From JAMIFN01 sp035906235 (GTDB taxonomy: Bacteria; Pseudomonadota; Gammaproteobacteria; Burkholderiales; Burkholderiaceae_C): 8,510 nt of DNA. The stretch lies in NCBI GenBank assembly GCA_035906235.1, contig JAMIFN010000043.1, forward strand, positions 1-8,510, read 5' to 3'. The translations under genes were made by a program, and so were the position numbers. The notes under the pieces are model-generated. The model was not told the DNA's origin. It saw only the letters and a list, made by a program, of their open reading frames with translations, and did no database searches. Below are positions 1 to 5,887 of the stretch, piece after piece (the stretch's first letter is position 1; each line of letters starts with the position of its first letter).

Positions 1-764
1 ATCGGGTGCGCAAAGGTGTACATGGGGTAGATGCACCAGGCGTCGCCCGTATTGTGGTGGTGCGCACGGCGGATGCGGTAAATCGCTGGGTCGCGCATAT
101 TGATATTGGGATGCGCCATATCGATTTTGGCGCGCAGCACGGCCGCGCCATCGGCCAGCTCGCCGGCTTTCATTTGGGCAAAACGGGCCAGGTTTTCATC
201 CACACTGCGGCTGCGGTAGGGGCTATTCACCCCGGGCTTGCCAAAATCACCACGGTTGGCGCGCATATCTTCGGCGCTTTGCTCATCGACATAGGCCAAG
301 CCTTGTTCAATCAAATACACAGCAGCGCGGTGCATGAAGTCAAAATAATGGCTGGCAAAGTAAAGATGCTCGGTGCCATTTTGCTGCCAAGCCTTGCCTA
401 CCAGCCACTGCACACCATCACGGATGCTGTCCACATACTCTTGGCTTTCTTTCTCGGGGTTGGTATCGTCAAAGCGCAGGTGGCAGATACCGCCGTAATC
501 GGCTGCCATACCAAAGTTCAAAAAAATGCTTTTGGCGTGGCCAATATGCAAATAGCCATTGGGCTCGGGCGGAAAACGGGTGCGAATCTTGGCCGCGTCG
601 AGCACGCCAGCGGCGTGTTGCGCCGCTTCGCCCGGGCTGCCTGCCCAGCGGCGCTGGGCGTATTTGCCCTGGGCCAAGTCTTTTTCGATGATTTGGCGCA
701 GAAAGTTAGAGGTTTTTTCTGGCGCCGAGGGCGCCATAGGCGTAGTGGTGGTGCTGGCATTCAT
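1..764 (-). CDS. glnS: Glutaminyl-tRNA synthetase, N-terminal part (cut by window edge)
   Basis: Cytoplasmic class I aminoacyl-tRNA synthetase that charges tRNA-Gln with glutamine. The reading frame from the ATG at 764 stays open to base 1 and gives 254 complete codons, about 45 percent of the usual length. An N-terminal helix (NFLRQIIEKDLAQGKY, residues 20-35) is followed by PPEPNGYLHIGHAKS, with the HIGH ATP-binding signature at residues 73-76. RFDDTNPEKE, SPYRSRSVDENLA and MRDPAIYRI then match GlnRS in order; the fragment ends near WCIYPMYTFAHP. The KMSKS-like motif and anticodon-binding domain lie outside the window. Compared with E. coli GlnRS there are about 22 extra residues between the first helix and the Rossmann fold, an extension I recall from Burkholderiales. 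There is no ribosome binding site before the ATG, and a TACAAT box lies 8 nt upstream, so the message may be leaderless. Confidence 0.97.
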   Translation of the reverse strand, partial: MNASTTTTPMAPSAPEKTSNFLRQIIEKDLAQGKYAQRRWAGSPGEAAQHAAGVLDAAKIRTRFPPEPNGYLHIGHAKSIFLNFGMAADYGGICHLRFDDTNPEKESQEYVDSIRDGVQWLVGKAWQQNGTEHLYFASHYFDFMHRAAVYLIEQGLAYVDEQSAEDMRANRGDFGKPGVNSPYRSRSVDENLARFAQMKAGELADGAAVLRAKIDMAHPNINMRDPAIYRIRRAHHHNTGDAWCIYPMYTFAHP

Positions 765-772
765 GGCTAGCG

Positions 773-778
773 ATTGTA
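773..778 (-). promoter_or_regulatory. Candidate -10 box (TACAAT) of glnS
   Basis: On the minus strand TACAAT is followed by 8 nt (CGCTAGCC) and then the glnS ATG. Five of six bases match the sigma-70 -10 consensus. No good -35 box is visible at 16-18 bp. With normal spacing transcription would begin at or 1-2 nt before the A of the ATG, giving a leaderless or nearly leaderless mRNA, consistent with the lack of any Shine-Dalgarno sequence. The same layout precedes gmk. Confidence 0.5.
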
Positions 779-816
779 GCGGCGCAGGCTGCAGCCACGG
801 CTTGCTGGCAGCTGTA

Positions 817-848
817 AATTCAATAGCTACTCAGGCAGGTTTTACGGC
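817..848 (+). repeat. Short dispersed repeat, copy A
   Basis: Copy A lies between the Dabb gene stop and glnS and reads on the plus strand. Its core (825-848) differs from copy C at one of 24 positions (CTACTCAGG instead of CTGCTCAGG). It is preceded by AATTCAAT, similar to the AATTTTGAT before copy B. Its 3' half can fold with flanking bases: GGC-AG-GTTTTA (834-844) pairs with TAAAACGCC (850-858) around CGGCC. Neither strand has a T-run after the hairpin, so it is not an obvious terminator. Confidence 0.75.
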
Positions 849-873
849 CTAAAACGCCAAAAACACCATAAAA

Positions 874-1224
874 CTATAAGGGTGGGCGCCCTGTATTCAC
901 ATAACTGCCTGTTGTCGCAAACATTTCGTAATCAACACAGCGGCGATCTTCTGCCACGGCTTTGATAAATGCCGCCACTTTTTTGTGCTGAGGATGCGAG
1001 ATATAAGTTTGCAAGCTGACGCGGTTTTCAAACACCGAATACAGCACCACATGACCTTGCTCAGGGTGCTGATTGTCCAGCTCTAGCCCCACTTCTAGTT
1101 TGACCAGACCAGGCACTACGCCGCGCAGGGCTTTGAGCTGCTCTTTCATCAAGCGGGCGTTGGTATTACGGTCCTGCCCTTCGGCGTGTTCTTTTAAACG
1201 CCAGATGACGATGTGCTTAATCAT
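874..1224 (-). CDS. Dabb-family (stress-responsive alpha/beta barrel) small protein
   Basis: A 116-residue cytoplasmic protein without signal peptide or membrane segment. The start MIKHIVIWRLKE with His4, the central strand GHVVLYSVFENRVSLQTY and the SHPQHKKVAAFIKAV helix are the layout of the Dabb domain (dimeric alpha-beta barrel, PF07876). That ferredoxin-like fold makes dimers; most bacterial members have no known reaction, and some relatives are cyclases or stress-induced proteins. Length fits the family, with a short extra tail after residue 105. The ATG at 1224 is well supported by GGAG about 10 nt upstream. It follows queC by 36 bp on the same strand and is probably co-transcribed, but nothing in the sequence ties it to queuosine synthesis. 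Confidence 0.88.
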   Translation of the reverse strand: MIKHIVIWRLKEHAEGQDRNTNARLMKEQLKALRGVVPGLVKLEVGLELDNQHPEQGHVVLYSVFENRVSLQTYISHPQHKKVAAFIKAVAEDRRCVDYEMFATTGSYVNTGRPPL

Positions 1225-1260
1225 GTTTACTGCTCTCCAATTTGGCTGAAATCACCCGCT

Positions 1261-1986
1261 CTACGCCTTGCCTGCCCGCCACTGTTGCCAGCCTTGTGCG
1301 CGCAGCACGCAAGCGGGGCAAGTGCCGCAACCATAGCCCCAGTCCTGCCACTGGCTGTGGTTGCCTAAATAACAGCTATGGGTTTCACGCTCAATCAGCT
1401 CCACCAATGTCTGCCCGCCTAAATCTTGCGCCAGCTGCCAAGTTTGCGCCTTGTTCAGCCACATCAATGGCGTGTCGATTTGAAAGTCGGCCTCCATGCC
1501 CAAATTGAGCGCCTGCTGCATGGCGCGCATGGTAGCGTCGCGGCAATCGGGGTAGCCTGAGTAATCGGTTTCGCACACGCCCGTGACCAAATGCCGCAAA
1601 TCGCGGCGATAAGCCAGTGCCGCCGCGAGCGTGAGAAAAAGCAAATTGCGCCCGGGCACAAAGGCATTGGGCAGACCTGAGCTTTCCATCTCTATGGCTT
1701 TGTCGCGCGTCAGCGAGGTTTCGCTAATCGCCCCCAACACCGGGATAGGCAGCAGATGGTCTTGCCCCAGTTTGTGCGCCCAATCGGGAAACTGGCTGCG
1801 AATTTTCGCCAGCACTTCCAGGCGGCATTGCAGCTCTACCGCATGGCGTTGGCCGTAGTCAAAAGCCACGGTTTCCACACGCGCATAACGCGCCAGCGCC
1901 CAAGCCAGGCATGCGGTGGAATCCTGCCCGCCAGAAAACAGCAGCAAAGCGCCTTGCTGGGCTGCATCCTTATTATTTATACTCAT
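1261..1986 (-). CDS. queC: 7-cyano-7-deazaguanine (preQ0) synthase
   Basis: Converts 7-carboxy-7-deazaguanine to preQ0 with ATP and ammonia, a step in making queuosine for tRNA wobble positions. The product is 241 residues (E. coli QueC about 231). The PP-loop SGGQDS lies at residues 18-23 and FDYGQRHAVEL follows. The C-terminal zinc site is CYLGN...GCGTCPAC with Cys205, 220, 223 and 226. ATG at 1986 is chosen because the protein core begins just after it (MSINNKDAAQQGALLLFSGG). An in-frame TTG at 2028 would add 14 residues (IAAQAGFTP...), but most of these are translated repeat copy B and look non-native. Neither start has a good ribosome binding site; translation may depend on read-through from ctpA, which ends 51 bp upstream. 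No queD, queE or queF is visible. Confidence 0.95.
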   Translation of the reverse strand: MSINNKDAAQQGALLLFSGGQDSTACLAWALARYARVETVAFDYGQRHAVELQCRLEVLAKIRSQFPDWAHKLGQDHLLPIPVLGAISETSLTRDKAIEMESSGLPNAFVPGRNLLFLTLAAALAYRRDLRHLVTGVCETDYSGYPDCRDATMRAMQQALNLGMEADFQIDTPLMWLNKAQTWQLAQDLGGQTLVELIERETHSCYLGNHSQWQDWGYGCGTCPACVLRAQGWQQWRAGKA

Positions 1987-1999
1987 TTTGCTAAAAATC

Positions 2000-2034
2000 G
2001 GCGTAAAACCTGCCTGAGCAGCTATCAAAATTAA
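2000..2034 (-). repeat. Short dispersed repeat, copy B
   Basis: Copy B reads on the minus strand and fills most of the 51 bp gap between ctpA and queC. Its core (2000-2023) matches copy C at 23 of 24 positions and is preceded by AATTTTGAT. It points towards copy A, so the two copies form imperfect inverted repeats around queC and the Dabb gene. Read in frame with queC it encodes IAAQAGFTP. Confidence 0.8.
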
Positions 2035-2037
2035 TGC

Positions 2038-3528
2038 TTATTCATCACTGGTTTCTTCGCCTTTTTTCTCTTCTTTGCGTTCAAACAGGGTTTTGCTTTT
2101 CTCCACGGGCTGGCCTTTGAGCAAATTCAGCGCTTGTTTGAGCTGCCAATCTTTGTCGCTGCCCAGCTCGGGCGATTTATAGCGTTGGTCTTCGGGCTTA
2201 CAAACCTCGGCCTCCATGCGTTTGCGCGCGGCTTCGCGTTCGGCATCTAGCGCCTTGGTGTCGATTTCTTGCGATTGGCCATTGCTCAGGTGACTGAGGT
2301 AATCGGCCTCGCTGGGGTAACGCAAGATGGCAAAGGGATCGCCGCCCTGCGCTTCATCGACAAAATAATCGGGCACGATGCCACGCGCCTGAATGGAGGT
2401 GCCTGACGGCGTGTAGTAGCGCGAAATGGTGAGTTTCAGCGCCGCATCGCTGCAGTACTGCATGGGCACGCCGCCATCGTCTAGGCACACCGCTTGCTGC
2501 ACCGAGCCTTTGCCAAAGGTTTGATTGCCCACGATTTTGGCGCGTTTATGGTCTTGCAGTGCGCCAGCGAGAATCTCGCTGGCCGAGGCCGAGCCTTCGT
2601 TGACCAGCACCACCACGGGCAATTTTTGCAGCAGGTTTTTCGTCGCCTTGGCCATGTCGCTCATGCGCTGGGCATCTTCGCGGGGGTAAGAGCTGGTAGC
2701 GGTCGTCATCACCTCGCTCGTGCCCGCCATCTGCCCTTTGGTCGAAACCGCCGTCACTGGTTTATCAAAAAAGACCGACAAAATCGCCACGGCGGAATGC
2801 AAATAGCCGCCCGGGTCGCCGCGCAGATCGAGCACCAGCCCTTTCATATTCGGGTTGGCTTTGTGCAGTTCGGTGATTTTTTTGGCGAAATCTTCGACCG
2901 TGCGTTCTTGGAAATTGGTGATGCGCACCCAAGCGTAATCAGGTTCGACCAATTTGCCTTTGACCGAGATGACCTTGATCACATCGCGCGTGATGGTGAC
3001 GCTGAGCGTGCGCCCCTCGCTCTTGCGCATGATTTGCAGCGTCACTTTGGTATGGGGTTCGCCGCGCATGCGTTTAACGGCCTGGTTCAGGGTCAAGGTA
3101 CGCACGCTGGTGTCGTCAATTTTGCTGATCAAATCACCCGATTTCAGCCCTGCGCGAAAAGCTGGCGTGCCCTCAATCGGCGCTACCACCTTGACCAAAC
3201 CGTCTTCTTGCGTGATCTCAATACCCAGCCCGACAAAGCTGCCGCTGACGCTTTCGTTGAATTCTTTCAGTTCTTTTTTGTCGAAATAGCTCGAATGCGG
3301 GTCCAGCCCCGTCACCATGCCTTTGATGGCATCGGTAATCAGCTTTTTCTCGTCCACAGGCTCGACATAACTGCCTTTGATGGATTCGAACACGCGCGCA
3401 AAACGCTGCATTTCTTCGAGCGGCACATCCGCGCGGCTACCCCGAGCCACCGACTGCACCGAGACCGTCGTCAGCACGCCAGCCAGCACGCCAGCACCTA
3501 CCCAAGTTACGGCTTTGATTTTTTTCAT
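2038..3528 (-). CDS. ctpA: Carboxy-terminal processing peptidase (S41 family, PDZ domain)
   Basis: A 496-residue periplasmic serine protease of the Prc/CtpA family, which trims or degrades envelope proteins from their C-termini. Residues 1-29 are a signal sequence or anchor (MKKIKAVTWVGAGVLAGVLTT). A helical segment with LDPHSSYF (around 75-82) precedes a PDZ domain at about 91-170 (GSFVGLGIEITQEDG, GTPAFRAGLKSGDLISKID). The S41 core has LDLRGDPGG (about 234-242), NEGSASASEI with the probable catalytic Ser315, and TFGKGSVQ with Lys340. The 25-residue Ser-Lys spacing matches Prc. The nucleophile-side loop reads LRGDPGG where many relatives have LRNNPGG or LRNDPGG. The C-terminal 60 residues are charged and Lys/Glu-rich. 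ATG at 3528 is preferred over 3576 because the signal sequence starts there and GGGAA precedes it. A TATATT box on the minus strand (3568-3573) could be its -10. Confidence 0.95.
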   Translation of the reverse strand: MKKIKAVTWVGAGVLAGVLTTVSVQSVARGSRADVPLEEMQRFARVFESIKGSYVEPVDEKKLITDAIKGMVTGLDPHSSYFDKKELKEFNESVSGSFVGLGIEITQEDGLVKVVAPIEGTPAFRAGLKSGDLISKIDDTSVRTLTLNQAVKRMRGEPHTKVTLQIMRKSEGRTLSVTITRDVIKVISVKGKLVEPDYAWVRITNFQERTVEDFAKKITELHKANPNMKGLVLDLRGDPGGYLHSAVAILSVFFDKPVTAVSTKGQMAGTSEVMTTATSSYPREDAQRMSDMAKATKNLLQKLPVVVLVNEGSASASEILAGALQDHKRAKIVGNQTFGKGSVQQAVCLDDGGVPMQYCSDAALKLTISRYYTPSGTSIQARGIVPDYFVDEAQGGDPFAILRYPSEADYLSHLSNGQSQEIDTKALDAEREAARKRMEAEVCKPEDQRYKSPELGSDKDWQLKQALNLLKGQPVEKSKTLFERKEEKKGEETSDE

Positions 3529-3567
3529 AAATTCCCGCTTGTGTCCAAGATATTGCGCAAAGCTGGC

Positions 3568-3573
3568 AATATA
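3568..3573 (-). promoter_or_regulatory. Possible -10 box (TATATT) of ctpA
   Basis: TATATT on the minus strand lies about 40 nt before the ctpA ATG, inside the 107 bp divergent gap shared with gmk. It matches five of six consensus bases, but no convincing -35 box is visible at 16-18 bp. Confidence 0.3.
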
Positions 3574-3621
3574 CACGCTGCTAGCGTCTGCCCATCATCC
3601 GGCAGGGCTGTCATGGGCTTT

Positions 3622-3627
3622 TACAAT
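3622..3627 (+). promoter_or_regulatory. Candidate -10 box (TACAAT) of gmk
   Basis: TACAAT is followed by 8 nt (CTGCGCCC) and then the gmk ATG at 3636. The best 17-bp-spaced -35 is only CCGGCA (3599-3604), three of six matches. There is no Shine-Dalgarno sequence. The predicted start point falls within about two bases of the ATG, so the transcript would be leaderless or nearly so, the same geometry as at glnS. Confidence 0.5.
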
Positions 3628-3635
3628 CTGCGCCC

Positions 3636-4259
3636 ATGACGCAAGCAATCGGTTCTCTTTTCATCATCTCAGCGCCCAGTGGCGCGGGGAAATCTTCTTT
3701 GGTTAAGGCACTGTTGGCCGCCGACAGCCAGGCCGCCCTGTCGATTTCGCACACCACACGCGCCCCGCGTGGGCAAGAACAACACGGGCGCGAGTATTTT
3801 TTCACCAGCCCCGCCGAATTTGATGCACTGGTAGCGCAAGGCGCGCTGCTGGAATGGGCGCAGGTTCATGGCAATTGCTACGGCACTGCCGCGCAAACCG
3901 TGCAAGAACAATTGGCCAATGGCCGCGATGTGATTTTGGAGATTGACTACCAAGGCGCGTTTCAGGTGCAGCGCAAGCTGCCGCAAGCGCAGTTGATTTT
4001 TATTTTGCCGCCCAGCATGCATGAGCTGCATGCCCGCATTCAAGGCCGAGGCGAAGATGCGCCCGAAAAAATCGAACTGCGCATGGCCAACGCCCAAACC
4101 GAGGTGGCACAGGCCGGAAAATTCGACTTTGTTATAATCAACGACCGCTTTGAGGCCGCCCTGGCCGATTTGCACAGCATTTTGGCCGCCCAGCGCCTAC
4201 GCGCAAACGCACAACGCCAACGCCACGCCGCCTTGTTTGCAGCCATGCACATTAACTAA
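3636..4259 (+). CDS. gmk: Guanylate kinase
   Basis: Cytoplasmic enzyme that phosphorylates GMP (and dGMP) to GDP with ATP, an essential purine salvage and synthesis step. The product is 207 residues, the normal length. The P-loop SAPSGAGKSSL is at residues 12-22, the GMP-binding segment SHTTRAPRGQEQHGREYFF follows at about 38-56, then LLEWAQVHGNCYGT, VILEIDYQGAFQV and the C-terminal FDFVIINDRFEAAL. The start is chosen because SLFIISAPSG needs to begin a few residues before the P-loop and no closer ATG exists. It is divergent from ctpA and followed by rpoZ after 47 bp, the conserved gmk-rpoZ pair. A rare ATA codon in VIIND creates a perfect TATAAT near the 3' end. Confidence 0.97.
   Translation: MTQAIGSLFIISAPSGAGKSSLVKALLAADSQAALSISHTTRAPRGQEQHGREYFFTSPAEFDALVAQGALLEWAQVHGNCYGTAAQTVQEQLANGRDVILEIDYQGAFQVQRKLPQAQLIFILPPSMHELHARIQGRGEDAPEKIELRMANAQTEVAQAGKFDFVIINDRFEAALADLHSILAAQRLRANAQRQRHAALFAAMHIN
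4133..4138 (+). promoter_or_regulatory. Possible internal -10 box (TATAAT) ahead of rpoZ
   Basis: A perfect TATAAT lies inside the 3' end of gmk, in codons for Val-Ile-Ile. A transcript from here would have a leader of roughly 160 nt before rpoZ. No matching -35 is seen at 16-18 bp (CAGGCC at 17 bp), and the peptide motif is conserved in guanylate kinases, so the hexamer may be accidental apart from the unusual ATA codon. Confidence 0.25.
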
Positions 4260-4306
4260 ATGTTGCAGCTGCTTAAACACCCGCCCCCGCCTTAGAGGAA
4301 ACCACC

Positions 4307-4510
4307 ATGGCCCGTATCACCGTTGAAGACAGCTTGAAGCAAATCCCCAACCGCTTTGAATTGGTGCTCTCAGCCTCCTACCGCGCCCGTATGCTCAGCC
4401 AAGGCCATAGTGCCCGCGTGGACAGCAAAAACAAGCCCGCCGTCACGGCTCTGCGCGAAATCGCAGAAGGCAAAGTGGGCGTAGAAATGTTGAAAAAAGT
4501 CCCGCTTTAA
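4307..4510 (+). CDS. rpoZ: RNA polymerase omega subunit
   Basis: The omega subunit binds the C-terminal part of beta-prime and helps assemble and stabilise RNA polymerase; in proteobacteria it also forms part of a ppGpp site. The product is 67 residues, the length I recall for Burkholderiales. It shows ARITVEDSLKQIPNRFELVL, then YRARMLSQGH, SKNKPAVTALREIAEGKVG and the end MLKKVPL. AGAGGAAACC 6-13 nt before the ATG is a good ribosome binding site. It lies 47 bp after gmk. In most beta- and gammaproteobacteria spoT follows immediately; here an intrinsic terminator and an unrelated oxygenase follow instead. Confidence 0.97.
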   Translation: MARITVEDSLKQIPNRFELVLSASYRARMLSQGHSARVDSKNKPAVTALREIAEGKVGVEMLKKVPL

Positions 4511-4573
4511 TCTGCATCAAACGCTCACCTGGGTGCGCTGCCCTAAAATTTGCCGCGCATCGCTGTAAGCCCG

Positions 4574-4608
4574 CCCGCCCAGTAGCCACTTGGCGGGTTT
4601 TGTATTTT
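4574..4608 (+). terminator. Rho-independent terminator after rpoZ
   Basis: CCCGCC (4574-4579) pairs with GGCGGG (4592-4597). One C/T mismatch follows, then AGT (4581-4583) pairs with ACT (4588-4590) around the tetraloop AGCC. The stem is followed at once by TTTTGTATTTT. It closes the gmk-rpoZ unit 64 bp after the rpoZ stop and separates it from the oxygenase gene. Confidence 0.88.
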
Positions 4609-4683
4609 CTAGTGACCCGCTAGCAGAAGTCGCGCTTCTCAAGAGGGTCTGGGTCTAGGATTTGGAATAAAGGAACACTCCTC

Positions 4684-5805
4684 ATGTCTGGTTCTGGTAT
4701 TCAGTTGCACGCTGCCAGTCAGCTGCCCGTCTCCAGCTATTTTGATCAAGCGCTCTACGAGCGCGAAATGCAAGCCATCTTTGGCAAAATGCCGCGCTAT
4801 GTGGGGCACGAGCTGTGCATCCCGCACGAAGGCCACTACCACACCCTGCAGCAAGAAGGCGCTGGCCGCACCCTGCTGCGCACAGCCCGTGGCATCGAGC
4901 TGATCAGCAATGTCTGCCGCCACCGCCAAGCCATCATGCTCAAAGGCAGGGGGGCGCAGCAAGGGCAAATCGTCTGTCCCCTGCACCGCTGGACTTACGA
5001 TGCTTCGGGCCAGAGCAATGCCACGGGCACCCTCATCGGTGCGCCGCATTTTGAAAAAGACCCCTGCCTGCATCTGAACAACTACCCGTTGCAAAACTGG
5101 AATGGCCTGCTGTTTGATGTCAGTAAAGGCGGTAATGTGCAAACCGATTTGGCTGCCATGCAGGCTTTGCGCAAATTCAATTTTGAAGGCTTTGTCTATG
5201 ACCGCACCGAGCTGCATTGGTGCAATTACAACTGGAAAACCTTTATCGAGGTTTACTTGGAGGACTACCATGTTGGCCCCTTTCACCCAGGCTTAGGGCA
5301 ATTTGTCACCTGCGACGATTTGCAGTGGGAAATGGGGCGCAATTATTCTGTGCAAACCGTGGGCGTGGCCGATAAGCTGGGTAAACCTGGTTCGGATGTG
5401 TACAAGCGCTGGCACGATGCGGTGCTCAATTACCGCAGTGGCGAGCCGCCCAAATACGGTGCCGTGTGGCTGACCTATTACCCCACCGTCATGGTGGAGT
5501 GGTATCCGCATGTGCTGGTGGTGTCCACCTTGTTTCCGCATGGGCCGCAAAAAACTTTGAATATGGTGGAGTTTTTCTACCCCGAAGAAATTGCCGCCTT
5601 TGAGCGCGATTACATCGAAGCGCAGCAAGCGGCCTATATGGAAACCTGCGTGGAAGACGACGAAATCGCCGAGCGCATGGATGCAGGCCGCCGCGCCCTA
5701 TACGAACGCGGCGACGAAGAATGGGGGCCTTACCAAAGCCCGATGGAAGACGGTATGGAACACTTTCACCATTGGTACCGCCGCATGATGGGTGGGCAGG
5801 TTTAA
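4684..5805 (+). CDS. Rieske non-heme iron oxygenase, alpha-subunit type; substrate unknown
   Basis: A 373-residue cytoplasmic protein of the aromatic-ring-hydroxylating oxygenase alpha-subunit family, which uses O2 and electrons from a partner reductase to oxidise an organic substrate. The Rieske [2Fe-2S] ligands are Cys78 and His80 (NVCRHRQ) and Cys98 and His101 (VCPLHRWTYDASG). The mononuclear iron site is LEDYHVGPFHPGL with His196 and His201; the third ligand is probably Asp325 or Asp326 in VEDDEIAERMDAG. Glu193 occupies the bridging-acid position, normally Asp; as I recall, carnitine oxygenase CntA also has Glu there. No small subunit, ferredoxin or reductase gene is adjacent, so the electron donor and substrate cannot be named. 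ATG at 4684 has AAGGA (4669-4674) 9 nt upstream. A small hairpin AGAAG/CTTCT (4625-4639) lies in the leader. Glycine-betaine, choline or aromatic substrates are all possible. Confidence 0.88.
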   Translation: MSGSGIQLHAASQLPVSSYFDQALYEREMQAIFGKMPRYVGHELCIPHEGHYHTLQQEGAGRTLLRTARGIELISNVCRHRQAIMLKGRGAQQGQIVCPLHRWTYDASGQSNATGTLIGAPHFEKDPCLHLNNYPLQNWNGLLFDVSKGGNVQTDLAAMQALRKFNFEGFVYDRTELHWCNYNWKTFIEVYLEDYHVGPFHPGLGQFVTCDDLQWEMGRNYSVQTVGVADKLGKPGSDVYKRWHDAVLNYRSGEPPKYGAVWLTYYPTVMVEWYPHVLVVSTLFPHGPQKTLNMVEFFYPEEIAAFERDYIEAQQAAYMETCVEDDEIAERMDAGRRALYERGDEEWGPYQSPMEDGMEHFHHWYRRMMGGQV

Positions 5806-5808
5806 GCG

Positions 5809-5833
5809 CCATAATTATGGTGATTTTTACCAT
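5809..5833. repeat. Overlapping palindromes between the oxygenase gene and sco
   Basis: A perfect 12-bp palindrome CCATAATTATGG (5809-5820) overlaps a second inverted repeat, ATGGT (5817-5821) pairing with ACCAT (5829-5833) around GATTTTT. Both use the same ATGG, so only one can form at a time. Neither is followed by a T-run on the plus strand, so a terminator is not supported. An operator or an RNA switch ahead of sco is possible but unproven. Confidence 0.4.
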
Positions 5834-5843
5834 CAAAAAAATG

Positions 5844-5867
5844 AGCTGCTCAGGCAGGTTTTACGGC
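5844..5867 (+). repeat. Short dispersed repeat, copy C
   Basis: Copy C lies 20 nt before the sco ATG, between the palindromes and the ribosome binding site. It serves here as the reference for the core; copies A and B match it at 23 of 24 positions and D at 20 of 24. CTGC-TCAG-GCAG inside it can form a 4-bp hairpin with a 4-base loop; copy A, with CTAC, loses one pair. Confidence 0.8.
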
Positions 5868-5887
5868 AAAAAATAAGGAAATTAATC

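Noticed and set aside
6..770. Long plus-strand open frame (254 codons) opposite glnS
   Set aside because: It mirrors the glnS codons, has no recognisable motif, and the minus-strand frame contains the full GlnRS signature series.
834..858. Hairpin after the Dabb gene as its terminator
   Set aside because: The stem is reasonable (GGC/GCC plus GTTTTA/TAAAAC), but neither strand has a T-run after it.
817..2034. The repeat copies as a CRISPR array or classical insertion sequence
   Set aside because: Copies are kilobases apart and not regularly spaced, no cas or transposase gene is present, and no target-site duplication is visible.
1987..2037. preQ1 riboswitch ahead of queC
   Set aside because: The gap is only 51 bp and is almost entirely repeat copy B; no fitting pseudoknot structure is visible.
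3529..3576. Upstream start of ctpA at 3576 (16 extra residues)
   Set aside because: It would bury the signal sequence behind MYIASFAQYLGHKREF and overlap the likely -10 box; ATG at 3528 begins a normal signal peptide.
2494..3639. Long plus-strand open frame (381 codons) opposite ctpA
   Set aside because: His/Arg/Phe-rich shadow translation with no domain; the minus strand encodes an intact S41 protease.
3669..4175. Minus-strand open frame opposite gmk, and a similar one at 4639-5286 opposite the oxygenase
   Set aside because: Both are antisense shadows of clearly identified genes with all catalytic motifs in the plus frame.
5809..5833. Fur box or intrinsic terminator between the oxygenase gene and sco
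   Set aside because: The bases do not match the GATAATGATAATCATTATC pattern well, and no T-run follows either hairpin on the plus strand.
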